Assembly (NCBI GenBank): GCA_903912445.1
Contig: CAIWHP010000008.1
Location: 1-52,919 of the forward strand
Reading direction: 5' to 3'
DNA: 52,919 nucleotides
Source of the DNA: an uncultured Lentisphaerota bacterium
GTDB taxonomy: Bacteria; Verrucomicrobiota; Kiritimatiellia; CAIQIC01
Below are positions 24,601-32,001 of the stretch, one piece after another; the first letter of the stretch is position 1; each line of letters starts with the position of its first letter. The notes beneath the pieces are model-generated. The model had not been told where the DNA came from and did not search any database. It was given only the letters and a program-made list of their open reading frames with translations. A program made the position numbers and the translations under genes.

Positions 24601-25250
24601 TGACCGAGTTCGAGTGGATCCTCGAGCGCTTCGACCAGACCGGCGGCGACACGCTCGAGGAGACCGCGCCCGGCACGCTCGTCCGCCTGGGCGGCCTCAT
24701 CGGCAGCTTCCAGAAACGCTTCACGAAGAAAACGCAGGAGCCGATGGGCATCTTCCGGCTCGAGCGGCTCGAGGGCGCGCTCGAAGCCGTCGCCTTCCCC
24801 TCCACCTTCACCACCTACGGCGTCTACTTGAAGGACGATGCGCCCGTGCTCGTCTGCGGCACGCTGGGCCGTTCCGAAATGCAGGGCCAGCAGACGCAGC
24901 AGCTCAAGCTGACCGTGCAGGAGGTCTATCCGCTCGGCGATGTCCCGCGCCTGTTCACCGAGAGCGTGAGCGTGCACCTGCCCGAGCACTTTGCGGATCC
25001 CGTGCACGTGCAGCAGCTCAAGGACATCGTCCGCCAGCACCCCGGCCAGACCCGGCTGCACATCGTCGTGATGCTGGGCAGCGGCGAGAAAATCTACGTC
25101 AACACCCATTCCGCCATGCACGTCCTGCCCAGCAAGGCGCTGATCCACGCCGTCGAACAGTTGCTGGGCGAGGGCAGCCTCTATATCGCCCCCCGCGCCG
25201 TCACCTGCCTCAAACCGCCCGCACCCCGCCGCTGGGAGCGCAACGACTGA
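21696..25250 (+). CDS. dnaE: DNA polymerase III alpha subunit
   Basis: The product has 1184 residues, typical of DnaE1. An upstream in-frame extension was rejected because the family starts at MSKNVPFVHLHFHTEYSLLD. The PHP domain at about 5-200 keeps the His/Asp pattern (HLHFH, ITDHGNLYG). The palm carries PVGPGRGSGAGS and the catalytic aspartates 413 and 415 in PDFDIDF. HhH and OB-fold regions follow (LGGLIGSFQKRFTKK). It is the replicative polymerase. The PilT-like gene follows after 48 bases but has its own promoter-like element. Confidence 0.97.
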   Translation: MSKNVPFVHLHFHTEYSLLDSACKVKKAMKRAAELEQNTLAITDHGNLYGAVDFYKEAKAAGIKPVLGCEVYVAIGDMHERKGVEGGGKQPTNHLVLLAEDEHGWANLMRLVSLAHLEGFYYKPRIDKALLARYSKGLIGLSSCLKGEPAEHCAAGRIDAAKKAAAEYAEILGKGNYFIELQNHGLPEQLKANVGLREVAKALQLPLICTNDVHYILQEHHEAHEVLLCLQTQSKLSDPDRMHYHGDQFFMKSGAEMQELFPDEPELLARTVEIGQRCNVDLRLGKETHFPTYITPDGSTQKDFIVQVAHAGLRKRYNMADCLHPANEQEKAVMDRFNYELGVIERLKFINYFLVVWDFIHHAKLQGIPVGPGRGSGAGSIIAYAIGITNIEPLRFNLLFERFLNPERISWPDFDIDFCQRRRGEVITYVREKYGEENVAQIVTFGTLGPKTVIRDIGRVLEIPLGECDRLAKMVPEDPKIDDLEKALAQNPEFKQICERDENAKRIMKYARVLEGLARNPGVHAAGVVIGEKPLIEILPLARSKDKEIITQFEMSPLEATGLMKMDFLGLKTLTVIQDALNYVERNHNLKLDMDTLPLDDAKTYELLGRGDAVGVFQLESGGMRDLLRRMASNRIEDLIALIALYRPGPMQFIDSFINRKNGIEAIEYPHPMLESILKETYGIIVYQEQVQQAAVTLAGFSLGQGDILRRAMGKKKKEEMDKMRDKFVEGCIATNKIPRAQASAIFDTIDKFASYGFNKSHSAAYAIVSYQTAYLKAHYPVEFMAALMTSEIGNPDKLTNFINEARAMEVEILPPSVNESDLHFTPTGQKIRFGLAGIKNVGEGAVEEIVRIRKEGGPFKGLVDFCNRVDGQRSNKKVLESLVRCGAFDFTGQPRGRLFGGIDQAMGCAASEQRDRRAGQISLFGMMGGDAGQDANDADLPAGETWTESQLLAGEKELLGFFISGHPLTEFEWILERFDQTGGDTLEETAPGTLVRLGGLIGSFQKRFTKKTQEPMGIFRLERLEGALEAVAFPSTFTTYGVYLKDDAPVLVCGTLGRSEMQGQQTQQLKLTVQEVYPLGDVPRLFTESVSVHLPEHFADPVHVQQLKDIVRQHPGQTRLHIVVMLGSGEKIYVNTHSAMHVLPSKALIHAVEQLLGEGSLYIAPRAVTCLKPPAPRRWERND

Positions 25251-25263
25251 GCCCGGACCGGGA

Positions 25264-25291
25264 TTGCCCGCCAGCGGCGGGCATGTTAAAT
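25264..25291 (+). promoter_or_regulatory. Promoter-like element containing a hairpin, upstream of the PilT-like gene
   Basis: TTGCCC (25264-25269), 16 bases and TTAAAT (25286-25291). The spacer is part of the perfect hairpin TGCCCGCC-AGC-GGCGGGCA (25265-25283). The ATG is seven bases after the -10-like box, again leaderless in geometry. The hairpin could alternatively serve as the 3' end of the dnaE transcript. Confidence 0.45.
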
Positions 25292-25298
25292 TGCTGCC

Positions 25299-26123
25299 AT
25301 GAATTATGCCCCCAGCATCTTGGAACTCCTTGCCAAGAGTCCTGATCTGACCGAGGTGCTGTTTACCTCCGGCACGCTGCCGATGCGCCGCGACCGCAGC
25401 GGCATGACCCCCGCCGGGGATGCGCCGTTTTCCGACCAGGACGTGCGCGACACCCTGACGGCGCTGATCGCCCACTCCAAAACCATCGCGCCCAAGGCCC
25501 GCAACGGCGTCTTCTCCTTCGGCATCCCCCAGCGCGGCCGTTTCCGCGTCGGCTTCATGATGCAGCGCGGGTCGTTCGTCGCCAGCATCCTGAAGATCCC
25601 GTTCGAGGTACCGCACCTCGCCGACCAGATGGCCGACCCCGCCGAAGCCGCGGCGCTCCAGGAAAAATTCCTCGCCTACCGCGGCGGCCTGCTGCTCATC
25701 ACCGGCGCCACGCCGATGGCTGCCAACCTCTTCGCCTTTGCGCTGCTGAGCGCCTACAACGCAAGCTTGCAGCGCACCATGTGCCTCATCGAGCACGGCC
25801 TGACCTTCCTCCTGCGCCACCAGCGCTCGTTCGTCCTGCAGATCGAGATCGGCACCGACGTGGAAACGGGCAATGAGGCCCTGCACGCCGCGTTGAACCT
25901 CAACCCCGACCTGATCTACGTCCGCGACATCACCATGCCCGGCGAACTGGACCCGCTCCTCCGCGCCGTCGAAGCCCATGTGTTCACGGTGGCCACCTGT
26001 CCCGTCTTGGACGCCGCCACGCTCATGGCCCGCGCCCGCGAAGTTCTGCCCGCCCACAACGTCCTCGGCCTGTGGCAGCTCGACTACACCGAGAACGAGA
26101 AGCTCCGCGTCGTGATTTCCTGA
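25299..26123 (+). CDS. PilT-like twitching-motility protein with degenerate Walker A (predicted pseudo-ATPase)
   Basis: The product has 274 residues, shorter than the 340-380 of PilT/PilU. The N-terminal PAS-like domain keeps SDLTEVLFTSG and RFRVGFMMQRGSFVASI. The P-loop position reads LITGATPMAAN (134-144), where active members have GxTGSGKST: the Lys and Ser/Thr are gone. The HQRSFVLQIEIGTDVETGNE block (174-193) still matches the HKR-S-x-x-x-Q-R-E-V-G segment. The Walker B region reads NPDLIYVRDI instead of PDVILVGEMRD. I infer a regulatory or structural paralogue in a retraction motor rather than an active ATPase. Confidence 0.7.
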   Translation: MNYAPSILELLAKSPDLTEVLFTSGTLPMRRDRSGMTPAGDAPFSDQDVRDTLTALIAHSKTIAPKARNGVFSFGIPQRGRFRVGFMMQRGSFVASILKIPFEVPHLADQMADPAEAAALQEKFLAYRGGLLLITGATPMAANLFAFALLSAYNASLQRTMCLIEHGLTFLLRHQRSFVLQIEIGTDVETGNEALHAALNLNPDLIYVRDITMPGELDPLLRAVEAHVFTVATCPVLDAATLMARAREVLPAHNVLGLWQLDYTENEKLRVVIS

Positions 26124-26388
26124 CCCCGGCCGTAGTTTCCAAGGCTTGGCCACTGAAGTTGCCAAAGCTTTCTGCAAGGGTTTCGTAAAACCTGGCAAGC
26201 CTTGGTGTCTGGTCCCACGCTTTTCCTCGGGTACTACGCAATTCCTATGCAACAACGGCGGCGTGACACGCCGCCCGCCAGTGTAGGGAGGCACAATAAA
26301 TAAGAAATGGAGCGCGTTGTTTGGATGTCACGAGGACGGGCGGTGCCAAGGGCATCGCCAGGCGGTTGTCCGACAAAGAGGATTGAGC
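26124..26388. other. Spacer with degenerate palindrome copies
   Basis: TTCCAAGGCTTGG (centre 26145), CCAAAGCTT (centre about 26168) and GGCAAGCCTTGG (centre about 26201) look like eroded members of the palindrome family. The strict 31-32 phase is lost. There is no gene. Confidence 0.5.
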
Positions 26389-27051
26389 ATGGCTTCATTC
26401 ACCTATAAGTGCCCGGCCTGTGCGTGCGAGTTGGAAGTCGAGGACGAGTCGCGCGGGGAAACCTCGGAGTGCCCCAACTGCCAGGCCGAGATCAAGATTC
26501 CGCTGGTGCGGGCGCCGCGGGTGGTGGTGCCGCAGGTGACGGAACAGCCGGCGGCCCCGCGCCCGGTCCCGGAAAAGAAACTCGTCGTTTCGCAGCAGAC
26601 CGCCGCGGCCCTGGCGACCGCCGGGCAGCCCCGGAAAGCTTCCAAGGCCGGCATCGTGGCGGGCGTGTTCGTCGGGCTCATCATCGGGCTGATCCTCGGC
26701 CTCTGTGCGCCCGTCCGGCTTTCGGGCCAGCTCTCCAGCGAGGGCCTCTCCAAGTCCCTGACCTTCTTGCGGCCCTCCAAGGGCGAGTGGCGCGGCAAGC
26801 TGCTGCAAAACTATGCGCTGCGCAACGACCGGATCTGCGTACCGGCCGCCGAGGCCACGAACGCCATCCCCAGCGAGAAATACACCCTCCAAGCCTTCCA
26901 ACTCGCCCTCGGCAAGCCGGACAAAGTCGAGACGAACGGCGACGACAAAGCCTTGTTCTACATCTGCAACGACGGCCAGGTCCAGGTGCTCATCAGCGCG
27001 ACGAACTACGACGCCGGCCAGGTCGTCGGCGCGCTGATCAAAGACGAGTGA
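26389..27051 (+). CDS. Zinc-ribbon membrane protein, 220 aa
   Basis: The ATG follows AAAGAGGATTGAGC. Residues 5-33 form a zinc ribbon with CPAC and CPNC (Cys 8, 11, 28, 31). A Pro/Ala-rich linker is followed by a glycine-zipper-like membrane helix at about 90-112 (AGIVAGVFVGLIIGLILGLC). The C-terminal domain (about 125-220) contains a LGKPDKVETNGDDKALFYIC segment reminiscent of SmpA/BamE-like beta structures. Topology suggests a cytoplasmic ribbon and an extracytoplasmic domain. Function unknown; such proteins are common in PVC genomes. Confidence 0.65.
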   Translation: MASFTYKCPACACELEVEDESRGETSECPNCQAEIKIPLVRAPRVVVPQVTEQPAAPRPVPEKKLVVSQQTAAALATAGQPRKASKAGIVAGVFVGLIIGLILGLCAPVRLSGQLSSEGLSKSLTFLRPSKGEWRGKLLQNYALRNDRICVPAAEATNAIPSEKYTLQAFQLALGKPDKVETNGDDKALFYICNDGQVQVLISATNYDAGQVVGALIKDE

Positions 27052-27088
27052 AGCGCCGGCGCAGCATTCACGGTAACAAGCAGTTTCG

Positions 27089-27478
27089 TTATTGATCGAA
27101 AAGCTCCCACTTGTCCTTGAATTCTTTCAAAGAACCATAGTCGATCGCCGGCATGGGGCTTGGTTTTTCTCGCTTGTAGCTTGAACCAAAAAATCTGTTT
27201 ATATCATCCAAAATTGTTTGACCCAGCAGGACGAAATAATCCTCGTCGGGCTCGTTGACCTTGAGAACGATAAAAACATAGACATGATCCGCGTGGATGG
27301 CTTCTCGCTTGATCGGGAAACAATTGTGCCCCCGAAGAGCCTTCACCTGCACGTTGTACGTTTTATTTGTTTTGGGAACGTGGACAAAGAGGTCAATTGC
27401 TTTGGCGTTCCCGGTAGTAACGGCGACTTGATACCCACGTTTGAAGAGTTTGCCGGCAGTTAAGTACTCGCCAGCCAT
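27089..27478 (-). CDS. PD-(D/E)XK-like nuclease-fold protein, 129 aa
   Basis: The sequence GEYLTAGKLFKRGYQVAVTT followed by AIDLFVH and YNVQVKALRG shows the restriction-endonuclease-like fold: helix Glu4, Asp29, and a Q-x-K motif (44-46) in place of E-x-K. The rest (DYFVLLGQTILDDINRFFG) completes the small domain. Families of this kind are often mis-annotated. The start is uncertain: the ATG at 27478 directly abuts an AGGA, and the frame is open for 15 codons upstream without a better start. The gene is clearly AT-richer than its neighbours and convergent with the zinc-ribbon gene, suggesting transfer. Possible roles are defence or DNA repair. Confidence 0.6.
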   Translation of the reverse strand: MAGEYLTAGKLFKRGYQVAVTTGNAKAIDLFVHVPKTNKTYNVQVKALRGHNCFPIKREAIHADHVYVFIVLKVNEPDEDYFVLLGQTILDDINRFFGSSYKREKPSPMPAIDYGSLKEFKDKWELFDQ

Positions 27479-27839
27479 TCCTGACGTTTGTGAATTGGCT
27501 CTTTGCTTGCTTTGTTGCCTTTATATTCTCCCCCTCAAGGTTCAATTTCCTGCGCGGGCTATGCCAGAGGGTGGGGGTGGGTGTCAATGCTGTGGGCGCG
27601 CTTTGACACGCGGTGCAGGCAGGGCGGATCGACAGCGGTTGTGCTCGCGGATCCGCATCCGGCGCGCATCCCCGCCCGGTCGGTGACCGGGCCTATAGCC
27701 GCCGCCGTTGTAGGCCGCGTCACCGACGCGGCGTGGTCAGGCACGGGTCACTGCTCCGGCGGTCACACGTTTACGGATGAGCTGTCGAGAGGCGTCGATT
27801 CGGGAAAACTGTCAGGCTCCATCAACCATCCCCCATCCA
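27479..27839. other. Non-coding stretch with two hairpin repeats
   Basis: There is no supported gene. GCCCGGTC-GGT-GACCGGGC (27674-27692) and GCCGCGTC-ACC-GACGCGGC (27714-27732) are two perfect 8-bp hairpins with 3-base loops, 22 bases apart. They look like members of one intergenic repeat class with variable stems. Confidence 0.6.
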
Positions 27840-29267
27840 TCATTTCTTCTCGGCGGCCGGCGGCGCGACGAGGCTGTCGAGGTAGAGGTTGAGCGCGGCG
27901 ATCTCGCCTGGCGTGCCGACGAGCGGGGGCATGAAGGCGTGGTAGAGGGAGTCGGCCTTGTAGTCGTGCAGCATCGTCAGGATGCTCCCGACGCCCTGGT
28001 GGTCGCGGCCGGCGAGGAAGCCACGCATGGAGCGGTAGCCGTCCAAGGTGTGGCAGGCGAGGCACTGGCCGCGGAACATGAGCTGGCCGCGGATGAACAT
28101 CTGCGCCTGGTAGTCCGGCGCGTTGGTGGCGGCGGGGCCGGCGGCGTCCAGCGCGGCCCACGCCCGCTGGTCCGCGGCCGCCACCCACGGCGACCGCGCG
28201 AGGTAGCCGTGGGCGTTGTAGCCGGCGACCTGCGAGAGGCGCACGCCGTTGGAGAACATGTGGCGGGCGATGACGAACGGCTTGCGCAGCATCTCGCGCG
28301 TCATCTCGGTGGAGGCGATGGCGGCCTGCATGAGCAGGATGATGACGATGGCGCTGCCGAGCTTGAAGTCGCGCGGATTGCGGTAGGCGAGCAGGTAGAC
28401 GATGGCGAGCAGCGTGGCGAACGAGAGGACGAACATCAGGCCCATGCGCGTGACGATGGTGAAGGCGCCCGGGCCGATGGTGGAGAAGCCGAGCTCGAGG
28501 ATGTGGCGCTGCACGGCGGGGACCTGCCAGACGTACCACGCGCCGGCAAACGGCAGCAGCACGAACATCGGAATCAACCAGCGGACGCTCCAGCGGATGA
28601 TGTCGGCCTTGAGCTGCGGCTGCTTGTCGCCATCGATGCGGCTGGCGGTGACGAGCGCGAAGCAGCCGGCGATGCAGAGGCAGAACAGCGTGCGGATGAC
28701 GAGGCTGGGCCAGTAGGTGGGGTTGAAGAAAGCATTCCAGAAGACATGCGTCTCCTTGCCGCTGCCGACGACGCCGACCCAGGTGTCGCCGGGCGTCAAC
28801 ATGAAGGTGAGGATGCCGTTGATGACGACGAGCGTGAGCCACGAGGCGATGGCATAGGCCCAGCCGACCTTGATGTGGAGCCCGTCCGGGATGCGGTCCC
28901 ATGTGTAATAATAGACGGCGATGGTGGTCAGCTCGATCAGGAAGATGACCCACTCCATCGCCCAGCCGAAGACGAAGTAGTGGATCAGCGTGCTGGTGGC
29001 CTCCGGGTTGGCGAGGCCGATCGAGAACCAGATGCCGACGCCGGTGATCGTGCCGAAGACGGCGGTGAAGACGAGGAAGAACTTGGAGTGCTTCTTGACC
29101 ACCTCGCGCCAGGCGCGGTCGCCGCGCTTGCGCGCGAGCATCTCCGCCATCGGCAGGTAGAAGCCGCCGCCCACCGCGAAATGCGAGACCAGCACGTGGA
29201 AGATCGCGATGATCGCGATCACGAGCTGGCTGCCGATGAACGGCACTTCCCAGACGGGGTAGTTCAT
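27840..29267 (-). CDS. CydA-like membrane protein fused to a C-terminal monoheme cytochrome c
   Basis: The product has 475 residues. The first 350 form eight to nine membrane helices resembling cytochrome bd subunit I: IFHVLVSHFAVGGGFYLP (His near 24), TGVGIWF, and MEWVIFLIELTT, where two glutamates mimic those of the bd proton path. The second CydA His region reads VIRTLFCLCIAGC, so a standard b558 ligand seems lost. The C-terminal domain has CLACH (402-406) with a distal Met near 446 (HAFMPPLVG), a c-type heme site facing the periplasm. It is last in an operon with cytochrome b and Rieske genes, three bases after the cytochrome b stop. I infer an electron-output subunit of a quinol-oxidising complex, not a bd oxidase. 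Confidence 0.75.
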   Translation of the reverse strand: MNYPVWEVPFIGSQLVIAIIAIFHVLVSHFAVGGGFYLPMAEMLARKRGDRAWREVVKKHSKFFLVFTAVFGTITGVGIWFSIGLANPEATSTLIHYFVFGWAMEWVIFLIELTTIAVYYYTWDRIPDGLHIKVGWAYAIASWLTLVVINGILTFMLTPGDTWVGVVGSGKETHVFWNAFFNPTYWPSLVIRTLFCLCIAGCFALVTASRIDGDKQPQLKADIIRWSVRWLIPMFVLLPFAGAWYVWQVPAVQRHILELGFSTIGPGAFTIVTRMGLMFVLSFATLLAIVYLLAYRNPRDFKLGSAIVIILLMQAAIASTEMTREMLRKPFVIARHMFSNGVRLSQVAGYNAHGYLARSPWVAAADQRAWAALDAAGPAATNAPDYQAQMFIRGQLMFRGQCLACHTLDGYRSMRGFLAGRDHQGVGSILTMLHDYKADSLYHAFMPPLVGTPGEIAALNLYLDSLVAPPAAEKK

Positions 29268-29270
29268 AAA

Positions 29271-30362
29271 TCACTTCAGATCGAAATAGCCGTAGATCGT
29301 CAGCGCGGCCATGGCGAGCAGCACGAACAGGCCGAAGTAGGTCGCGCGCCGCGCGCGCCGTCCGCCGCCGGTCTCCGTGTCATAAAAAGGAATCAGCGCC
29401 CAGAGCACCATGCCCACGGTGAACAGGCCGATGCCGGCGAGCTCGCCGGCGACGCCCGTCAGGACGCGGCCGATCACCTTGAGCAGCTCGAACTGGCTCA
29501 TGAAATACCACTCGGGATGGATGCCGATCGGCGCGGGCTTGAGCAGGTCGGCCTGCGGGCCGAGCTGCCACGGGAAGAACGCCGCGAGCAGCGCGAGCAC
29601 GTTGATGACGATCAGCCACACGGCGAGGTCCTTGAGCGCGAAATTCGGGAAGAAGGGGATCGACTTGCGCGCCGCTTCCGGCTTGAGCCGCTCGGACGGC
29701 GGCAGCGCGTTGCCGTGCTTCTGGATCAGGAACAGGTGGAAGGCGAGCAGCGGGATGAACAGCAGCGGCAGCACCACCACGTGCAGCGCGAAGAAGCGCT
29801 GGACCGTGAACTCGTTCACCTCCGGCCCGGCGCGCACGAGGGCGGCGATGACCGGCTCCGCGCCGGGGATGACGCCCGGGATCGAGAGCCCGACCTTCGT
29901 GGCGAAGAACGACAGCTCGTCCATCGGCAGCAGGTAGCCGCTGAAGCCGAAGACCATGCACAGGCCCAGCAGCGCGAGGCCCGTCCACCAGCCGAACTCG
30001 CGCGGCTTCTGGTAGGCCTTCATGAAGAACACGGAGAACATGTGGACGAAGATCGCCGCGACCATCAGGTTCGCCGCCCAGGCATGGAGCGAGCGGATGA
30101 GCCAGCCGAAATGGACCTCGTAGGTGATCTCCCGCACCGAGGCGTAGGCGTCGGGGCCGGGCCGGTAGTAGATCATCAGGAGAATGCCGGTGACGACCTG
30201 CACGACGAAAAGGCAGAGCGAGATGCCGCCCCAGTAGTACCAGAAGGTGTGCTTGTGCACCGGCACGGTCTTGGCGCGCGCGTGCTTCAGCATCGGCTCG
30301 AGGTCGAGGCGCTCGTTGACCCAGGCGTAGAGCGCGGTCCCGATTTTCTTCAGGTCAGGCAC
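29271..30362 (-). CDS. Cytochrome b6-type subunit of a bc complex
   Basis: The product has 363 residues. The four heme ligands are His93 and His107 (spacing 14) and His194 and His209 (spacing 15); the extra residue in the second pair is the b6-type pattern. The Qo-site motif PEWY is at 283-286, so the b6 and subunit IV parts are joined in one chain. About seven membrane helices. The N-terminus overlaps the Rieske gene by eight bases, showing tight coupling. It oxidises quinol and passes electrons to the Rieske protein and through the b hemes. Confidence 0.93.
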   Translation of the reverse strand: MPDLKKIGTALYAWVNERLDLEPMLKHARAKTVPVHKHTFWYYWGGISLCLFVVQVVTGILLMIYYRPGPDAYASVREITYEVHFGWLIRSLHAWAANLMVAAIFVHMFSVFFMKAYQKPREFGWWTGLALLGLCMVFGFSGYLLPMDELSFFATKVGLSIPGVIPGAEPVIAALVRAGPEVNEFTVQRFFALHVVVLPLLFIPLLAFHLFLIQKHGNALPPSERLKPEAARKSIPFFPNFALKDLAVWLIVINVLALLAAFFPWQLGPQADLLKPAPIGIHPEWYFMSQFELLKVIGRVLTGVAGELAGIGLFTVGMVLWALIPFYDTETGGGRRARRATYFGLFVLLAMAALTIYGYFDLK

Positions 30363-30843
30363 GGGAGACCACCACCTTCCCCGGCAGGACCTGCGCCTTG
30401 TAGTTCAGCAGCGGCTTGGGCGGCGGGCCGGAAATGTTGGCGCCGGTCTTGGGGTCATACAGGCCGCCGTGACACGCGCAATAGATCGCCTTGCGGTCCT
30501 TGTCGAACTGCACCGTGCAGCCCAGGTGCGTGCAGACCGCGGTCAGCGCGGTCCACGTGTCGTCCGCGTGGTGCAGCAGCAGCGCCGGGCGGCCGGCAAA
30601 CTTGAACAGCATGGCCGACTCGCGCGGCAGCTTGTCGGCCTCGGCGAGCGTGACTTCCTTGACCGCCGCCAGCGCGTCCGCGTGCTCCGCGGGCGTCGCG
30701 AGGTAGCGGTAGAGCGGATAGCCGAGCGCCGCCGCGTAGGCCGCGCCCGCCACCGCCATGCCGGCCTTGACGAACTTGCGCCGCGAGAGGGGCGGGACGG
30801 TTTCGGCCGGCGGCTGTGGCGCAAGGAGGTCAGGCTTGGTCAT
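30355..30843 (-). CDS. Rieske iron-sulfur protein
   Basis: The product has 162 residues. A twin-arginine-type start (SRRKFVKAGMAVAGAAYAAA) doubles as the membrane anchor. The 2Fe-2S ligands are Cys104 and His106 in CTHLGC and Cys122 and His125 in CACHGG; Cys109 and Cys124 can form the usual disulfide. The SGPPPKPLLNY proline loop closes the cluster. It overlaps the neighbouring genes on both sides (14 and 8 bases), so it is translated as part of the operon. Confidence 0.95.
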   Translation of the reverse strand: MTKPDLLAPQPPAETVPPLSRRKFVKAGMAVAGAAYAAALGYPLYRYLATPAEHADALAAVKEVTLAEADKLPRESAMLFKFAGRPALLLHHADDTWTALTAVCTHLGCTVQFDKDRKAIYCACHGGLYDPKTGANISGPPPKPLLNYKAQVLPGKVVVSRA

Positions 30844-31957
30844 GCGGCACCTCCGTCACCGGTTTCGCGCGCGCCATGGTCGCCACGAGCCAGCCGATCA
30901 CCACCAGCCCGGACAGCTGCAACACGCCGAAAATGATCAGGATCTGCAGGTTCACTTCGAGCGGCTGGTGCCACAGGTTGAAGCCCTTGCCGATCAACGT
31001 CACGTCGCGGATGCCGTCGCGGAAGATCACGGCGGCCGCATCGGCGAGGACGGCGATGAGCGCCACGCCCACGGCCAGCGCCACCGGCAGCCGGCTCTTG
31101 CGCACCAGCGCCAGCAGCCCGAAGACGCCGAGCAGCGCCACGCAGACGAGCCACGCGAGGCCGACGGCCGGATAGAGGGCGTGCTCCGCCAGCCGGTGGG
31201 CCACCGCCGCGGGCTGGCTGTGCCAGACCCAGAACCCGGCGGCGAGCCACAGCGGTGCGCCGACCAGCGCCAGGAGGCCGCCGCGCGCCGCAAAGAAGTC
31301 GCGCAGCTCCGTGCTGAAAATCCGCCGCTTGCTCAGCACCACCAGCGCCGCGCCCGCGACCGCCAGGGCGGCGCAGACCATGAACGTCCAGCGCGGCAGC
31401 AGGGTGGGGTCGTGCGGCGGCGAGAGCGTGCCGTGCGCGTTGGCGCGGTACATGGCCTGCCAGACCTCCGGCCGCAGCATCAGCGTCATCGCCGTCGAAT
31501 AAATCTTGGCGACGCCCAGCACGATCAACAGCGAGGCCAGCGACAGGAACCACCAGGTGCGTCCGCGCGCGAGGCGCCGGGTCGCCGCGTAGAGCATGTA
31601 GTACATCACGATCAGCAGGAAGATGACGCTGATCCAGTAGGCCCCGATCAGGACGGTGCTGGTGTAGAGCGCCACCCCGTAGAGCACCTGCGTGAACAGC
31701 AGTGGCGGCACGCCCAGGTTGACCACGTAGGTGACGATCACCGGCAGGTAGCCGGCCAGCTCGCCGGAGGCCGCGCGGCACTTTTCATCCCGCCGCAGGT
31801 GGCCGAGCAGGCTCCAGACGAACGCCAGCGCCAGCCCGCCGAGCAGCAGCTGGACCGTGACGAAATGCAGGGAGAGCAGGAGCAGATGCAGCGACTTGAG
31901 CAGCCAGACGGGTGCCGGCAGGGGAATCGGGTCCAGCGCTGGAAATAAATCGCCCAT
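30830..31957 (-). CDS. Polytopic membrane subunit, first gene of the Rieske/cytochrome b operon
   Basis: The product has 375 residues with nine to ten membrane helices. The first helix (LKSLHLLLLSLHFVTVQLLL) has two histidines and resembles the first helix of the CydA-like protein at the other end of the operon, so the two may be distant relatives and form a heterodimer. No cofactor motif such as CxxCH is present. The name is left open; it may be a CydA- or NrfD-like quinone-binding subunit. Its promoter lies just upstream with an almost leaderless start. Confidence 0.65.
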   Translation of the reverse strand: MGDLFPALDPIPLPAPVWLLKSLHLLLLSLHFVTVQLLLGGLALAFVWSLLGHLRRDEKCRAASGELAGYLPVIVTYVVNLGVPPLLFTQVLYGVALYTSTVLIGAYWISVIFLLIVMYYMLYAATRRLARGRTWWFLSLASLLIVLGVAKIYSTAMTLMLRPEVWQAMYRANAHGTLSPPHDPTLLPRWTFMVCAALAVAGAALVVLSKRRIFSTELRDFFAARGGLLALVGAPLWLAAGFWVWHSQPAAVAHRLAEHALYPAVGLAWLVCVALLGVFGLLALVRKSRLPVALAVGVALIAVLADAAAVIFRDGIRDVTLIGKGFNLWHQPLEVNLQILIIFGVLQLSGLVVIGWLVATMARAKPVTEVPHDQA

Positions 31958-31972
31958 AGAAAAAGATGCTCG

Positions 31973-32001
31973 AAACTAGGGTACCGCCCCCGTGTTGTCA
32001 A
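31973..32001 (-). promoter_or_regulatory. Promoter of the respiratory operon
   Basis: On the minus strand TTGACA (32001-31996), a 17-base spacer and TAGTTT (31978-31973). The ATG at 31957 is 15 bases beyond the -10 box, giving a leader of about nine bases without a Shine-Dalgarno sequence. The TGA inside the -35 hexamer is also the stop codon of the upstream ATP-grasp gene. Confidence 0.65.

Noticed and set aside
21654-26294. A 1546-codon open frame antisense to dnaE
   Set aside because: It mirrors dnaE codon bias on the opposite strand, is rich in His, Arg and Glu without domain motifs, and has no ribosome-binding site. It is a high-GC antisense artefact, as are the long frames opposite the CHASE and PAS kinases, gyrA, gyrB and GH127.
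27777-30605. A 942-codon plus-strand frame opposite the respiratory operon
   Set aside because: The minus strand encodes four overlapping proteins with heme and Fe-S motifs; the plus-strand translation is a low-complexity Glu/Asp/His/Arg string.
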